The notes: a model not told the origin generated them from the letters alone. Counted from the first letter of the stretch, positions 1 through 9,324 are shown. The stretch is DNA of 64,000 nt from Paralithodes platypus (GCA_032716605.1 CM064539.1:1982342-2046341), one strand, 5' to 3'. Numbers and translations: made by a program.

Positions 1-140
1 ACAAATAGTGCGTGCATTATCAACAAATAGTGCGTGCATTATCAACAAATAGTGCGTGCATTATCAACAAATAGTGCGTGCATTATCAACAAATAGTGCG
101 TGCATTATCAACAAATAGTGCGTGCATTATCAACAAATAA
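1..140. repeat. 22-bp minisatellite
   Basis: About six near-identical copies of a 22-bp unit containing AGTGCGTGCATTATCA run from the window edge, so the array probably extends further left. It ends where a duplicated flank of the first TTAA-1 element begins. Confidence 0.95.
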
Positions 141-215
141 CTAATGGTGATGTCAGCTAAATGTGAGTTGACAACCAGGTAACAATTAATCCTTAGCACG
201 TTTACACTTTTAGCT

Positions 216-483
216 CCACTTCGTTGTCAATTTTTAGACCTTTCGTGCCATTTAGGTGTCGATTATTTCCTGGCGAGCGATAGCGAGCCTGAAATTTTAA
301 GAGGAAGCGGCCTTCGGCCGGGATATTTTTCTACCGAAAAATGTACAAATTTATCTTGAAGAGGGGTCTAGGGGGTGTTTTACTAAGCTTGATGGAGGTC
401 TAGCGAGAAAACTAAGAAATAAAGGAATAAATTCATTAATAGACCAAAATAAAAGTAAAATAAAACGGCCCGTCTCCCCTTAA
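216..483 (+). mobile_element. TTAA-1 MITE, left end missing
   Basis: This copy keeps the conserved core: GGCGAGCGATAGCGAGCCTG, then the GC hairpin CCGGCCTTCGGCCGG, then TTTTCTACCGAAAAATG. The right end is CGTCTCCCCTTAA. The left half, with its terminal inverted repeat, is absent. Sequence related to 487-567 also lies at 139-201, so the truncated element sits between copies of its own flank. Family assignment is by repetition within the window. Confidence 0.85.
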
Positions 484-653
484 GTGAACTAATGGTGATG
501 TCAGCTAAAAGTCGGTTGACAACCATGTATGTAACCATAGATGGATAACAGTTAATCCGTAGCACGTATTGTCCGGGTGGCAACATAACGCATACATTAT
601 AATATTATATTATTATCTGTGTCGTAATAAAGGGTAAATGTATCATAAGGACC

Positions 654-783
654 GATCAAACGTTACGTAAAAAGCGATCAAACGTTACGTAATAAGCGAT
701 CAAACGTTACGTAATAAGCGATCAAACGTTACGTAATAAGCGATCAAACGTTACGTAATAAGCGATCAAACTTTACGTAATAC
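654..783. repeat. 22-bp minisatellite with TTACGTAA in each unit
   Basis: Six copies of a 22-bp unit (GATCAAACGTTACGTAATAA plus two bases). The first has TTACGTAA followed by AAAGC and the last carries CTTTACGTAA. The array ends 29 bp before the TTAA of the next TTAA-1 element. Confidence 0.95.
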
Positions 784-812
784 AGCCACAGTTAAACCTT
801 ATGCCTTCCGTC

Positions 813-1025
813 TTAAGGGGAGGCAGTTGGTTTTTCGAGTCCTCCTCCTCCCTCATGTTTAGCCCTATTAGTTATGAGATTACAAGACATTTGCCCCATT
901 AGTTTGGCGATTTTCAGACCTTTTGCCCCATTTCTTTGCCAATATTAAGACCTTTCGTGCCATTTAGGTGTCGATTCTTTTCCTGGCGAGCGATAGCGAA
1001 CCTGTAATTGAAGAGGAATCGGCCT
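813..1025 (+). mobile_element. TTAA-1 MITE, left part of a head-to-head composite
   Basis: Starts TTAAGGGGAGGCAG and runs through the conserved core to the GC hairpin (CGGCCTTCGG), where it switches abruptly into an opposite-strand TTAA-1 copy. The right half is missing. Confidence 0.8.
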
Positions 1026-1398
1026 TCGGGGATGGTTCACTTTTTGGACGATTTTTTCATGTATTCATTATTTTTCTAGTTTCCTCTCTAAACCTCCCAT
1101 CACAAAAAAAAAAAAAAAAAACATCCATTAGATCCCCCTTCTAGATTAATTTGTACATTTTTCGGTAGAAAAATTTCCCGGCTCAAGGCCGGTTCTTCCA
1201 ACATTACAGGCTCACTATCGTTCGCCAGGGAAAAAATAGACACCTAAATAGCACGAAAGGTCTAAATATTGATGAAGAAATGGGGCGAAAGGTCTTAAAA
1301 TCGACTAACTAATGGGGCAAACATCTTAACATCTGGAAACTAATGGGGATAAACATGAGGGAGAAAGTGGTCCAGAAAACCGGCCCATCCCTCCTTAA
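1026..1398 (-). mobile_element. TTAA-1 MITE, right part of a head-to-head composite
   Basis: Nearly full-length minus-strand copy beginning GATGGTTCACTTTTTGG and ending CGGCCCATCCCTCCTTAA. It includes an A18 tract and lacks the leftmost bases before GGATGG. With the preceding partial copy it forms one unit bounded by TTAA on both outer sides. Confidence 0.85.
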
Positions 1399-1467
1399 GA
1401 AGGATGTATGTTAGTTAAAAGGGTTAATTGAGATAGTTAGAAACCTGTTGATTGCTGAACGCCCTCC

Positions 1468-1803
1468 TTAAGGGGAGGTTTTTAGTTTGATCCCTAGATA
1501 TCCTTATAGCTTAAGATTACACCCCCTTGAACCCCTTTAAAGATAAATTTGTACATTTTTCGGTAGAAGAATGTCCCGGCTGAAAGCCGGTTCCTCTTAA
1601 ATTACAGGCTCGCTATCGCTCGCCAGGATAAAATCGACACCTAAATGGCACAAAAGGTCTTAAATTTGACAGAAATGGGTCGAAAGTTCTTAAAATCGTC
1701 AAAATAATGGGGCGAACGTCTTAAAATTAGAAAAGCAATGAGGCTAAACATGAGGGAGAAAGGAGTCAAGAAAAAAATCCCTCAAGTGGATATCTCCCCT
1801 TAA
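1468..1803 (-). mobile_element. TTAA-1 MITE, full-length, CTCAAGTGGA variant
   Basis: Runs from TTAAGGGGAGG to CAAGTGGATATCTCCCCTTAA. The variant differs near the right end and has the core hairpin CCGGCTGAAAGCCGG, with a compensated base pair relative to the commoner CCGGCCTTCGGCCGG. Its right TTAA is shared with the TTAA-3 fragment that follows. Confidence 0.9.
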
Positions 1804-1870
1804 AGCCGGTATCACAAGAGAGCTTTTATAGACAATATTCCACGATCAAAACAAATCTGGCAACATTTCT
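1800..1870 (-). mobile_element. TTAA-3 MITE fragment
   Basis: Matches the start of TTAA-3 (TTAAAGCCGGTATCACAAGAG, one base inserted after TTAA) and continues about 70 bp before diverging. Confidence 0.75.
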
Positions 1871-1887
1871 AGAGCAATAATATTTTA

Positions 1888-1992
1888 TAATTAGCACCTT
1901 ATTTCAATACAAAATCTTCAAAATAACTGAGAAATCTTGATGGGAACTTTGCAATTTACCGCCAGTTAAAACAAAAAACAGAGAAAAGTTGT
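1888..1992 (-). mobile_element. IR-2 element fragment
   Basis: Reverse complement of part of the IR-2 copy at 10706-10921, including the phrase GATGGGAACTTTGCAATTTACC. One arm only. Confidence 0.6.
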
Positions 1993-2163
1993 TTCACACA
2001 TAACGACAAAGGCTTCACTGTATCTAAACCAAGGCTGGTCTGTCTCTCTGGCTTCGTGAGTTTCAGATAATTCTCTCCATGACTTTGGCATTCATAAGAT
2101 CCTTCGCCCCATTCAAGTACCGATTTTTCCTGGTGAAGAAATATTGAACCTGAAACTTAATTA

Positions 2164-3155
2164 GGGGAGGCTGAACCCTGTTCTGAGCCCAGAGATCAAA
2201 ATTTCGAATTATTGTGTTTTTATTCTATAATGCTTCTTTCAACATAGGAGAATAGCATAGGAAGGAACAAAAAAATATATCGCATCCATAACCCCCCGGG
2301 CCGGGGGTTCGACCTCGACCCCCGAAAAACGATTTTTTTTTCTTTCAGCCACACAAATTTTATTTTTGTGTCTGTAGTCTAAAGGGCTGCTGTAACCAAT
2401 AGAAATGATCATATGAGGGCATAAACACCCATATGATATCCCTAGGGCCCCCTTGGGAGAAGCCCCAAAATCATGTTTTTTTGTAGATATTTGTTTCATA
2501 AATTCTGAAAAGCAATCCCCTGACGAAAATTTGTTTAGTTAGCCATTACTCTCGATCTTCTATGTGCGCGGTATGAGAGAAAACGGAAGCTAAGGAGGAC
2601 AAACTGTTTTCTCTGCTCCAAAAATATTTTAGTCATGAAAATCTAAGAATTTGTGTGGTTTGGTATCATTTTTTTGCACTTACGAGTCTATCTATATTTT
2701 TATCTATTGCTCAAATGCATTCCCCTTCTACATAGAGTACATAGGGGTACATAGGAAGGCCTGTCCGTTTAAATAAATCCAGATTTGCCGAAAATGTCCG
2801 ATTTTTGACCCTTTTGGAGTCAAATCAGCTGTAACCCAAAGATGATAATGTAATATATTTATTTCAGCACTTTCTATTATTCAATAGGGGTATATTTAAA
2901 CGGCACGGTGTTGGGGATGCTTGTACTCTATGCCATGCAAAAATTGCGGGAAATTTGAACAATTTTGAGTGACTAGATGGTTTTACAAAAGTGCAATGAA
3001 ATTTTATGAAATTTTAGCTCACACGCGCGCGCGCGCACATAGTGATCTGATTTTTTCATCGAGTCTTAATATTACCATATGTAATAAGATGGTATAATGC
3101 CAGACACTCTATCTTTTATACAGGCTGACTTGGGGGTGTAAGCTTCAGCCTCCCC
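2164..3155. mobile_element. Candidate 992-bp element with 12-bp inverted ends
   Basis: A perfect 12-bp inverted repeat, GGGGAGGCTGAA at 2164-2175 and TTCAGCCTCCCC at 3144-3155, brackets sequence not seen elsewhere in the window. The interior has a GC-rich hairpin (CCCCCCGGGCCGGGGG near 2293), a (CG)n run near 3026, and no usable open frame. No target duplication is obvious. The right end abuts a TTAA-3 copy that has lost its TTAA. It may be a decayed TTAA-type element or coincidence. Confidence 0.4.
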
Positions 3156-3341
3156 GCCGGTATCACACGAGAGCTTTTATAGTCAACATTAGACGATCAA
3201 AAAAAAATTCTGGCAATATTTCTGGAATATTTATCACTAGTATTGGAAAGTAGACTGATGGTAGATATATTTAGGTAAAAGAAATAATGTATATATATTT
3301 ACTTCATAAGCTGCCAGACCAGCGTTGAAGATAAATGTTAG
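3156..3341 (-). mobile_element. TTAA-3 MITE, both outer TTAA lost
   Basis: Starts GCCGGTATCACACGAG and runs to CAGCGTTGAAGATAAATG, lacking the last 30 bp or so where a TTAA-1 fragment takes over. Confidence 0.8.
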
Positions 3342-3615
3342 GAGGAGATGGGTCGTTTTTATGGTCCCCCTTCTACCCCATTACTTTTTATATTTTAAGA
3401 CGTTCGGCCCATTAGTTTGGCGATTTGAACACCTTTCACCCCATTTCGTTTTCAATTTTAAGACCTTTCGTGCCATTTAGGTGTCGATTATATTGACAGA
3501 AATGGGGCGAAAAGTCTTAAAATCGCCAAACTAATGGAACGAATGTCTTCAAATCTCGCAACTAATAGGAGTAGGCTTAAACAAGAGGAAGAAAAAACAA
3601 CTACCTGCTCCTTAA
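3341..3615. mobile_element. TTAA-1 foldback composite
   Basis: A plus-strand left third (GGAGATGGGTCG to about 3490) joins directly to a minus-strand right third ending in TTAA at 3612-3615. The central hairpin region is missing. The product is an inverted repeat of element ends with no core. Confidence 0.75.
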
Positions 3616-3946
3616 GGGAGATCTCCACTTGAGGGATTTTTTTCTTGACCCCTTTCTCCCTCATGTTCAGCCCCATTGCTTGTGAGATTTAAAGACGCTT
3701 GCCCCATTAGTTTGGCGATTTTAAGAACCCTCGCCCCATTTCTGTCAATTTTAAGACCATTCGTGCCATTTAGGTGTCGATTTTATCCAGGCGAGCGATA
3801 GCGAGCCTGTAATTTAAGGGGAACCGGCCTTCAGCCGGGACATTTTTCTACCGAAAAATGTACAAATTTATCTTGAAAGGGGGTCAAGGGGGAGTAATTT
3901 TAAGCTTGATGGAAGTCTAGGGAATCAACTAAAAACCTCCCCTTAA
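3612..3946 (+). mobile_element. TTAA-1 MITE, full-length variant
   Basis: TTAAGGGAGATCTCCACTTGAGGG to CTAAAAACCTCCCCTTAA, same subfamily as the copy at 1468. It shares its left TTAA with the foldback composite. The hairpin here is CCGGCCTTCAGCCGG, an uncompensated change at one pair. Confidence 0.9.
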
Positions 3947-4039
3947 GCATCCACCCAAAATATCTGTCCTTCCCCCTGGGCCGTTGAACTGGGCATATCT
4001 GGGAGTGTTGCCTGCGGTGATGTCCACTAGTCGCTGGGT

Positions 4040-4350
4040 TTAAGGGGAGAGGGGTTCGTTTGTCCTCATGTTTAGCCCCATTGTAAGGATTTCGCCCGTT
4101 AGTGAGGCGATTTTAAAACCTTTAACCCCATTTTTTTCAATATTAGGACATTCGTGCCATTTAGGTGTCGATTTTTTCCTGGCGAGCGAAAGCGAGCCTG
4201 TATATGTAAGAGGAACCGGCCTTCGGCCGGAAATTTTTTCTACCGAAAAATGTACACATTTATCTTGAGAGCGGGTCTAGGGGAGGTTTTTCTAAGTTTG
4301 AGGAATGTCTAGCGAGGAAACTAAGAAGTTATGTATGTATAGGCCAAAAC
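4040..4350 (+). mobile_element. TTAA-1 MITE, right end missing
   Basis: Begins TTAAGGGGAGAGGGG and retains the core and the CTAGCGAGGAAACTAAG region. It ends near AGGCCAAAACAGCAG, where the TIR should follow, and is joined after about 10 bp to a minus-strand copy. Confidence 0.85.
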
Positions 4351-4360
4351 AGCAGTCAGT

Positions 4361-4693
4361 GGAGTGGAGGTTTCTAGTTCTTCCCTAGACCTCCATCAAG
4401 CTTAAAATCACACCCCCTAGACCCCCTTTTAAGATAAATTTGTACATTTTTCGGTAGAAAAATTTCCCGGCCAAAGGCCGGTTCCTCTTAAATTACAGGC
4501 TCGCTGTCGCTCGCCAGGAAAAAGTCGACACCTAAATGGCACGAAAGGTCTTAACATTGACATAAACGGGTCGAAAGTTCTTAAAATCGCCAAACTAATG
4601 GGGCGAACGTCTTAAAATCTCAAAACTAATGGTGCTAAACTAGAAAGAAAAGGCGGTTCGAAAAAAATCCCTCAAGTGAATATCTCCCCTTAA
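4361..4693 (-). mobile_element. TTAA-1 MITE, left TTAA missing
   Basis: Starts GGAGGTTTCTAGTTC and ends GTGAATATCTCCCCTTAA. Together with the previous copy it forms a second head-to-head pair bounded by outer TTAA sites at 4040 and 4690. Confidence 0.85.
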
Positions 4694-4870
4694 ATATTGC
4701 TATGAGCCCCGTAGCACACTGACCTTGGTGTAGTACATTCTTGGACTCCTGCCTGTTGCCGCTGTGGTAGTGGGGGGGGGGGGGGTGTGACAAATATCTC
4801 GGGTGCCAAGATCGCTAATTCAATCACAGGTCCCACACCCACACCCACACCCACACCCACAATATACAGG
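4694..4870. other. Spacer with poly-G and (CCCACA)n
   Basis: Holds a G14 tract near 4774 and a short CCCACA array at about 4832-4860. No element ends or open frames are recognised. Confidence 0.6.
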
Positions 4871-5206
4871 TTAAGGGGAGGTTTTTAGTTTGTTTCCTAC
4901 TCCTCCAGCAATCTTAAAATTTCACCCCCTTGACCCTCTTTCAAGATAAATTTGTACATTTTTCGGTAGAAAAATGTCCCGGCTGAAAGCCGGTTCCTCT
5001 TATATTACAGGCTCGCTGTCGCTCGCCAGGATAAAATCGACACCTAAATTGCACGAAAGGTCTTAAAATTGACAGAAATGGGTCGAAAGTTCTTAAAATC
5101 GTCAAAATAATGGGGCGAACGTCTTAGAATATCAAAAGCAATGGGACTAAACATGAGGGAGAAAGGAGTCAAGAAAAAAATCCCTGAAGTGGAAATCTCC
5201 CCTTAA
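4871..5206 (-). mobile_element. TTAA-1 MITE, full-length variant
   Basis: TTAAGGGGAGGTTTTTAG to GGAAATCTCCCCTTAA, with the core hairpin CCGGCTGAAAGCCGG as in the copy at 1468. Confidence 0.92.
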
Positions 5207-5249
5207 GGGGCTTGGGCTCATTTTGGGGTCTATTTATCTAGTTATCTAG

Positions 5250-5250
<1 letters not shown>

Positions 5251-5311
<61 letters not shown>
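5251..5311. repeat. (TA)n microsatellite
   Basis: About 60 bp of uninterrupted TA at the left edge of a degraded TTAA-1 fragment. Confidence 0.98.
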
Positions 5312-5313
<2 letters not shown>

Positions 5314-5475
5314 CCAGCAAGCTTTAAAAACACAGCCCTAGATATATTTGCAAATTTTGTCGGTACACAATTTTCCTGGCCTAATGCAGGTTTCTCCAAA
5401 ACTCGCTTTATCTTGCCAGGAAAAAATCGACAAATAAATGGCACAATAAATGAGGGATTTTGTTTTCTGCTTAAG
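5311..5475 (-). mobile_element. Diverged TTAA-1 fragment
   Basis: Recognisable order of TTAA-1 words (TCCAGCAAGCTTTAAAAACAC, GTCGGTACACAATTTTC, GCCAGGAAAAAATCGACA, ATGGCACAA) but more diverged than other copies. Both ends are uncertain. Confidence 0.6.
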
Positions 5476-5554
5476 ACCTAATCTGGCACCCCCTTAGTAT
5501 GCATGCCAAGTATGGGCTCTCCATCTTAAAAACTGAAGGAGTAGATCGTGAACG

Positions 5555-5618
5555 AACAGACAGACAGACAGACAGACAGACTCACAGAAAGACAGGCAGA
5601 CAGACAGACTCACAGAAA
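5555..5618. repeat. (GACA)n microsatellite, interrupted
   Basis: GACAGACAGACA runs interrupted twice by CTCACAGAAA. Confidence 0.9.
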
Positions 5619-5626
5619 TTGCCCTT

Positions 5627-5712
5627 TATATTAAGTAACACCCCCGTTCTTAACATTAATCATCAATTACAAACCCCAATGTACTTGAATAAACTAATGA
5701 AAGTATATGGTC
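5627..5712 (-). mobile_element. SINE-1 3' portion
   Basis: Reverse complement of the SINE-1 tail: AAGTAACACCCCCGTTCTTAA, then the ATTAATCATCAATTAC region, to TATGGTC. The tRNA-like head is absent. Confidence 0.8.
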
Positions 5713-6262
5713 TTAAGAACATAAGAACATAAGAAAATGGGAGTCTGCAGAAAGCCGATTGGCCTAAGCAAGGCAGATCCCTGTCCCACACAACCCCAAA
5801 TCAATTACAAAGCCCAATTATAGGCTCAACACTCTAATACCCTGAGGATCACCTTACCAAAACGGTTAGAGATTAACGCAGGATTATGGGGGTCTGCAGA
5901 GCGCTGACTGGCCCAACCCAGCTGATCCCCCTTCACACCCAACCCTTCTCGTCCATATGCTTATCCAATTTTATCTTAAAGCTCCCTACCGTTTTAGATC
6001 CCACTATAGCACTTGGTAGTCCATTCCACCCATCTACAACTCTGTTACCAAACCAATATTTGCCTATATCTTTTCTGAAACGAAATTTATCTAATTTGAA
6101 ACCATTGGTACGAGTTCTTTCGCTATCACTGAGCTTTAGTACATTTGTCATGTCCCCTTTGTTAATCCCACTAACCCACTTGAACACCTCTATCATATCC
6201 CCTCTAACTCTGCGTCTCTCTAACGAATGTAAACCTAATTTCTTCAACCTTTCTTCCCGGGA
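5713..6262 (-). pseudogene. LINE-C reverse transcriptase C-terminus and 3' end
   Basis: Minus-strand coding (about 6262 down to 5933) reads REERLKKLGLHSLERRR, then RGDMIEVFKWVSGI, and later IGKYWFGNRVVDGWNGLPS and GSFKIKLDKHMDEKGW. This is the conserved post-RT C-terminus of CR1/L2/jockey-type non-LTR retrotransposons. No catalytic YADD is present, so the copy is strongly 5'-truncated. Downstream, 5932-5713 is 3' untranslated sequence ending in a CTTATGTTCTTATGTTCTTAA tail. Upstream in frame, 6263-6300 is a tRNA-like B-box stretch (GTCCCGAGTTCGAATCCCGG on the minus strand), so the longer open frame through it is chimaeric and not a gene. It is a dead LINE remnant; clade assignment is moderate. 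Confidence 0.8.
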
Positions 6263-6340
6263 TTCGAACTCGGGACGCCACACCCAGATGGTTATCTTTA
6301 TAGCTGAAAGATATTATTTGGACACATCACCATCAGCCAA

Positions 6341-6590
6341 TTGACCACTTGCGAGTTTCATGCTATAAGGAAGTTGGAGCCGTGAACATCGATATTTACG
6401 AGAAATGCGATAATAATGTGGGTTTCTGATGGATAAAAAATATGATCAGTTTAGTTTAATATTTATATTAATTTAATATTAATATTAATATTTATATCAT
6501 TTATGATGTATTATGACCGTATTTTAGCTGATAGTTCTGCCAAATATTGATGGCCACGGCTCCAACTTCCTTATCGCCTGAAACTCGCAA
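6341..6590 (+). mobile_element. IR-1 MITE
   Basis: Terminal inverted repeat of about 40 bp starting TTGACCACTTGCGAGTTTC; the right arm ends CTGAAACTCGCAAG. The interior is AT-rich. Its right end runs into a second, inverted IR-1 copy. Superfamily unknown. Confidence 0.85.
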
Positions 6591-6591
6591 G

Positions 6592-6790
6592 GGAAGGAAG
6601 TTGGAGCTGTAGCCATCAATATTTAGCAGAATTATCAGGTAAAATACGGGCGTAGTACATTTATAAATACATAACACCCAATTCAACATACCATTTATCC
6701 ATCAGAAACGTACAGTATTATTGCATTTCAGTTTACTATCGATGTTTACGGCTTCAACTTACTTATAGCCTGAAACTCGCTAGTGGTCAA
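6592..6790 (-). mobile_element. IR-1 MITE, left end truncated
   Basis: Begins within the TIR (AAGGAAGTTGGAGCTG) and ends CTCGCTAGTGGTCAA. It is tail-to-tail with the copy before it. Confidence 0.85.
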
Positions 6791-7043
6791 TTAGTCCAAA
6801 GTAGAGTTCTCTACCTCAAAGGAACCAAGTGCAAATTCATGAAGTCAAAATAAACAAAAAAAAACAAAAAAAAAACAAAAAAAACTACTGTAAAAATACA
6901 ACAAATATATATATATACACTATGGTTGCAAGCTTGGCCGAGACTGTACCCTAATATTCATAGTTGCTTGCTAACTACACCATCACTCTGCAACAACAAC
7001 AAAGACACACTTGGAACGTGTTTGTGTCGTGTAAATACCACTA

Positions 7044-7358
7044 GATTTTGAGATTTTAAGACGTTGGTTCCATTAGTTTGGGGAATTTAGGACCTTTCAC
7101 CTCATTTCTTTGTCAATATTAGGACCCTTCGTGCCATTTAGGTGTCGATTTTTTCCTGGCGAGCGATAGCGAGCCTGTAATTTTAGGAGGAATCGGCCTT
7201 TGGCCGGGACATTTTTCTACCGAAAAATGTACGAATCTATCTTGAAGGGGGGTCTAGTTTTGTTTCTTCTAAGCTTGATGGAGGTCTAGGGAGGAAACTA
7301 AAAGAAATATATGAATAAATGAATTAATAGACCAAACAAACAGCCACTGTCCCCTTAA
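7044..7358 (+). mobile_element. TTAA-1 MITE, left end missing
   Basis: Starts GATTTTGAGATTTTAAGACG and ends CAGCCACTGTCCCCTTAA. It is bracketed by direct duplicates of its flank (6973-7039 and 7357-7487). Confidence 0.9.
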
Positions 7359-7372
7359 CTACACCATCACTC

Positions 7373-7376
<4 letters not shown>

Positions 7377-7437
<61 letters not shown>
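7377..7437. repeat. (AAC)n microsatellite
   Basis: About twenty AAC units. The left copy of the same flank (about 6991) has only three to four, so the expansion happened after, or is specific to, the copy beside the TTAA of the element. It creates a meaningless poly-Val frame on the minus strand. Confidence 0.95.
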
Positions 7438-7503
7438 AGACACACACACACACTTGGAACGTGTTTGTGTCGTGCAAGTTAACACCATCAGTCTTGTGCC
7501 CAC

Positions 7504-7882
7504 TTAAGGGAGCCCACCTCGCTTTTTGTTTTCTCTTTCTCTCCCTCTCTCTTTGGCTTGTATCCAATCGGCCCCGTTCAGCCTACCGTTTTAAGACGTT
7601 TACCCCCATCCAGGTATCAATATTTCCCTGGCGAGTGGTAGCGAGCCAGCATATATATATTTTTGTTTTGACAGCAAGCTAAATTAGTAAATTTTTCGAT
7701 AGAAAAAATTCTCCGGCGAAGCCGGATTTCTCCATACAATGTTGGCTCGCTATCGCTCGCCAGGAAGAAATCGACACCTGGATGGGGATAAACGTCTTAA
7801 AACAGTTGGCTGAATGGGGCCGAATGGATACAAGCCAAAGAGAAAATGAAAGAAAGATAAAATAAGCAGGTGATCCCCTTAA
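7504..7882 (-). mobile_element. TTAA-2 MITE, full-length
   Basis: TTAAGGGAGCCCACCTCGC to AGCAGGTGATCCCCTTAA, 379 bp. The element is a long foldback: phrases around CTGGCGAG and the CCATCCAGGTGTC region recur inverted in the other arm. The core shares GGCGAGCGATAGCGAGCC, a CCGGCTTCGCCGG hairpin and TTTTCTATCGAAAAATT with TTAA-1, so the two families are related. Confidence 0.9.
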
Positions 7883-8119
7883 GACAAATGAATATTATTG
7901 GTTTATTATCGTTCTATTCACAGGCTTGGATCTAACTCTTATATATATATAGATATATATATTGCCAGGAACCCAATTGGACAGGATACGTAACAAATAT
8001 AAGAACTCTCAGCTACCAACCCAGTTTTCTAGGAATAAGCCAAACTCGTATTTCAGAATCTATTGGACCAACGTCTATACGCCAGTACAATACGTTCATC
8101 GTCTCGTACACTCCACTAT

Positions 8120-8645
8120 TCTTTAGGGGGGAAGGGGGGGGGGGGGGGGGAGGGGGGATTATTTAGGGGGGAGGGGGGATTTATTTATGGGGAGGAGGGA
8201 TTTATTTATGGGGAGGAGGGATTTATTTATGGGGAGGAGGGATTTATTTATGGGGAAGGGGGATTTATTTAGGGGGAGGGGGATTTATTTAGGGGGGGGG
8301 ATTTATTTAGGGGGGAGGGGGGGATTTATTTAGGGGGAGGGGGGATTTATTTAGGGGGGGGGGGATTTATTTAGGGGGGAGGGGGGATTTATTTATGGGG
8401 AGGGGGGATTTATTTAGGGGGAGGGGGGGATTTATTTAGGGGGAGGGGGGGATTTATTTAGGGGGGAGAGGGGATTTATGGGGGAGGGGGGTTTATTTAG
8501 GGGGGAGGGGGGGTTTATTTAGGGGGGGGGGGGGATTTATTTAGGGGGGGGGGGATTTAGGGGGGGGAGGTGGGGATTTATTTAGGGGGGAGGGGGGATT
8601 TATTTAGGGGGGAGGGGGGATTTATTTAGGGGAAGGGGGGGGTTT
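8120..8645. repeat. G-rich minisatellite
   Basis: More than twenty imperfect units of G-runs followed by ATTTATTTA, period about 17-24 bp with variable G-run length. It ends where the left end of the TTAA-1 copy at 8675 should lie. The G-strand could form quadruplexes. Confidence 0.93.
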
Positions 8646-8674
8646 AATTTGCTTATATTTTTATCTTATTATAT

Positions 8675-9324
8675 GTTTAGTTTCCTCCCTAGACCTCCAT
8701 CAAGCTTAAGGGGAGATCTCCACTTGAGGGATTTTTTTCTTGACCCCTTTCACCCTCATGTTTAGCCCCATTGCTTTTGAGATTTTAAGACGTTCGCCCC
8801 ATTAGTTTGGCGATTTTAAGAACTTTCACCCCATTTATGTCACTTTTAAGACCTGTCGTCCCATTTAGGTGTCGATTTTTTTCTGGCGAGCGATAGCGAG
8901 CCTGTAATTTAAGAGGAACCGGCCTTTGGCCGGGAAATTTTTCTACCGAAAAATTTACAAATTTTTCTTGAAAGGGGGTCATGGGGGTGTAATTTCAAGC
9001 TTTATGGAAGTCTAGGAAACACACTAAAAACCTCCCCTTAAGAAAACACCCCTTAGAACCCCTTTCAAGATAAATGTGTACATTTTTCGGTAGAAAAATG
9101 TCCTGGCCGAAGGCCGATTCCTCCTTATACTACAGGCTCGCTATCGCTCGCCAGGAAAAAATCGACACCTAAATGGCACGAAAGGTCCTAATATTGCCAA
9201 ATGAATGGGGCGAAAGGTCTTAAAACCACAAAACTAATAGGGCAAAAGTCTTCTGATCTCAAAACAAATGGGGCTAAGCATGAGGGAGAAAGGGGGTCTC
9301 GAAAAGCGGCTTATCGCCCCTTAA
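8675..9324 (-). mobile_element. TTAA-1 MITE split by another TTAA-1
   Basis: The host element runs 8675-8709 (TAGTTTCCTCCCTAGACC to CAAGCTTAA) and resumes after the insertion at 9038 (TTAAGAAAACACCCC), ending GGCTTATCGCCCCTTAA. Its own left terminus has been replaced by the G-rich minisatellite. Confidence 0.88.
8706..9041 (+). mobile_element. TTAA-1 MITE inserted inside another TTAA-1
   Basis: Complete variant copy, TTAAGGGGAGATCTCC to AACCTCCCCTTAA. Uninterrupted relatives of the host have a single TTAA in the AAGCTTAAA phrase; here it is present on both sides, which shows a TTAA target-site duplication. Confidence 0.92.

Noticed and set aside
1..783. 22-bp repeats considered as a CRISPR array
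   Set aside because: Units are directly adjacent without unique spacers and the DNA is eukaryotic.
4831..4860. (CCCACA)n as a telomere remnant
   Set aside because: Arthropod telomeres are typically TTAGG; this is a short, different simple repeat.
5886..6344. 152-residue plus-strand protein
   Set aside because: Antisense of the LINE-C remnant and tRNA-like sequence; the minus-strand reading has recognisable RT C-terminal motifs.
7367..7567. Poly-valine frame
   Set aside because: Translated (AAC)n on the reverse strand.
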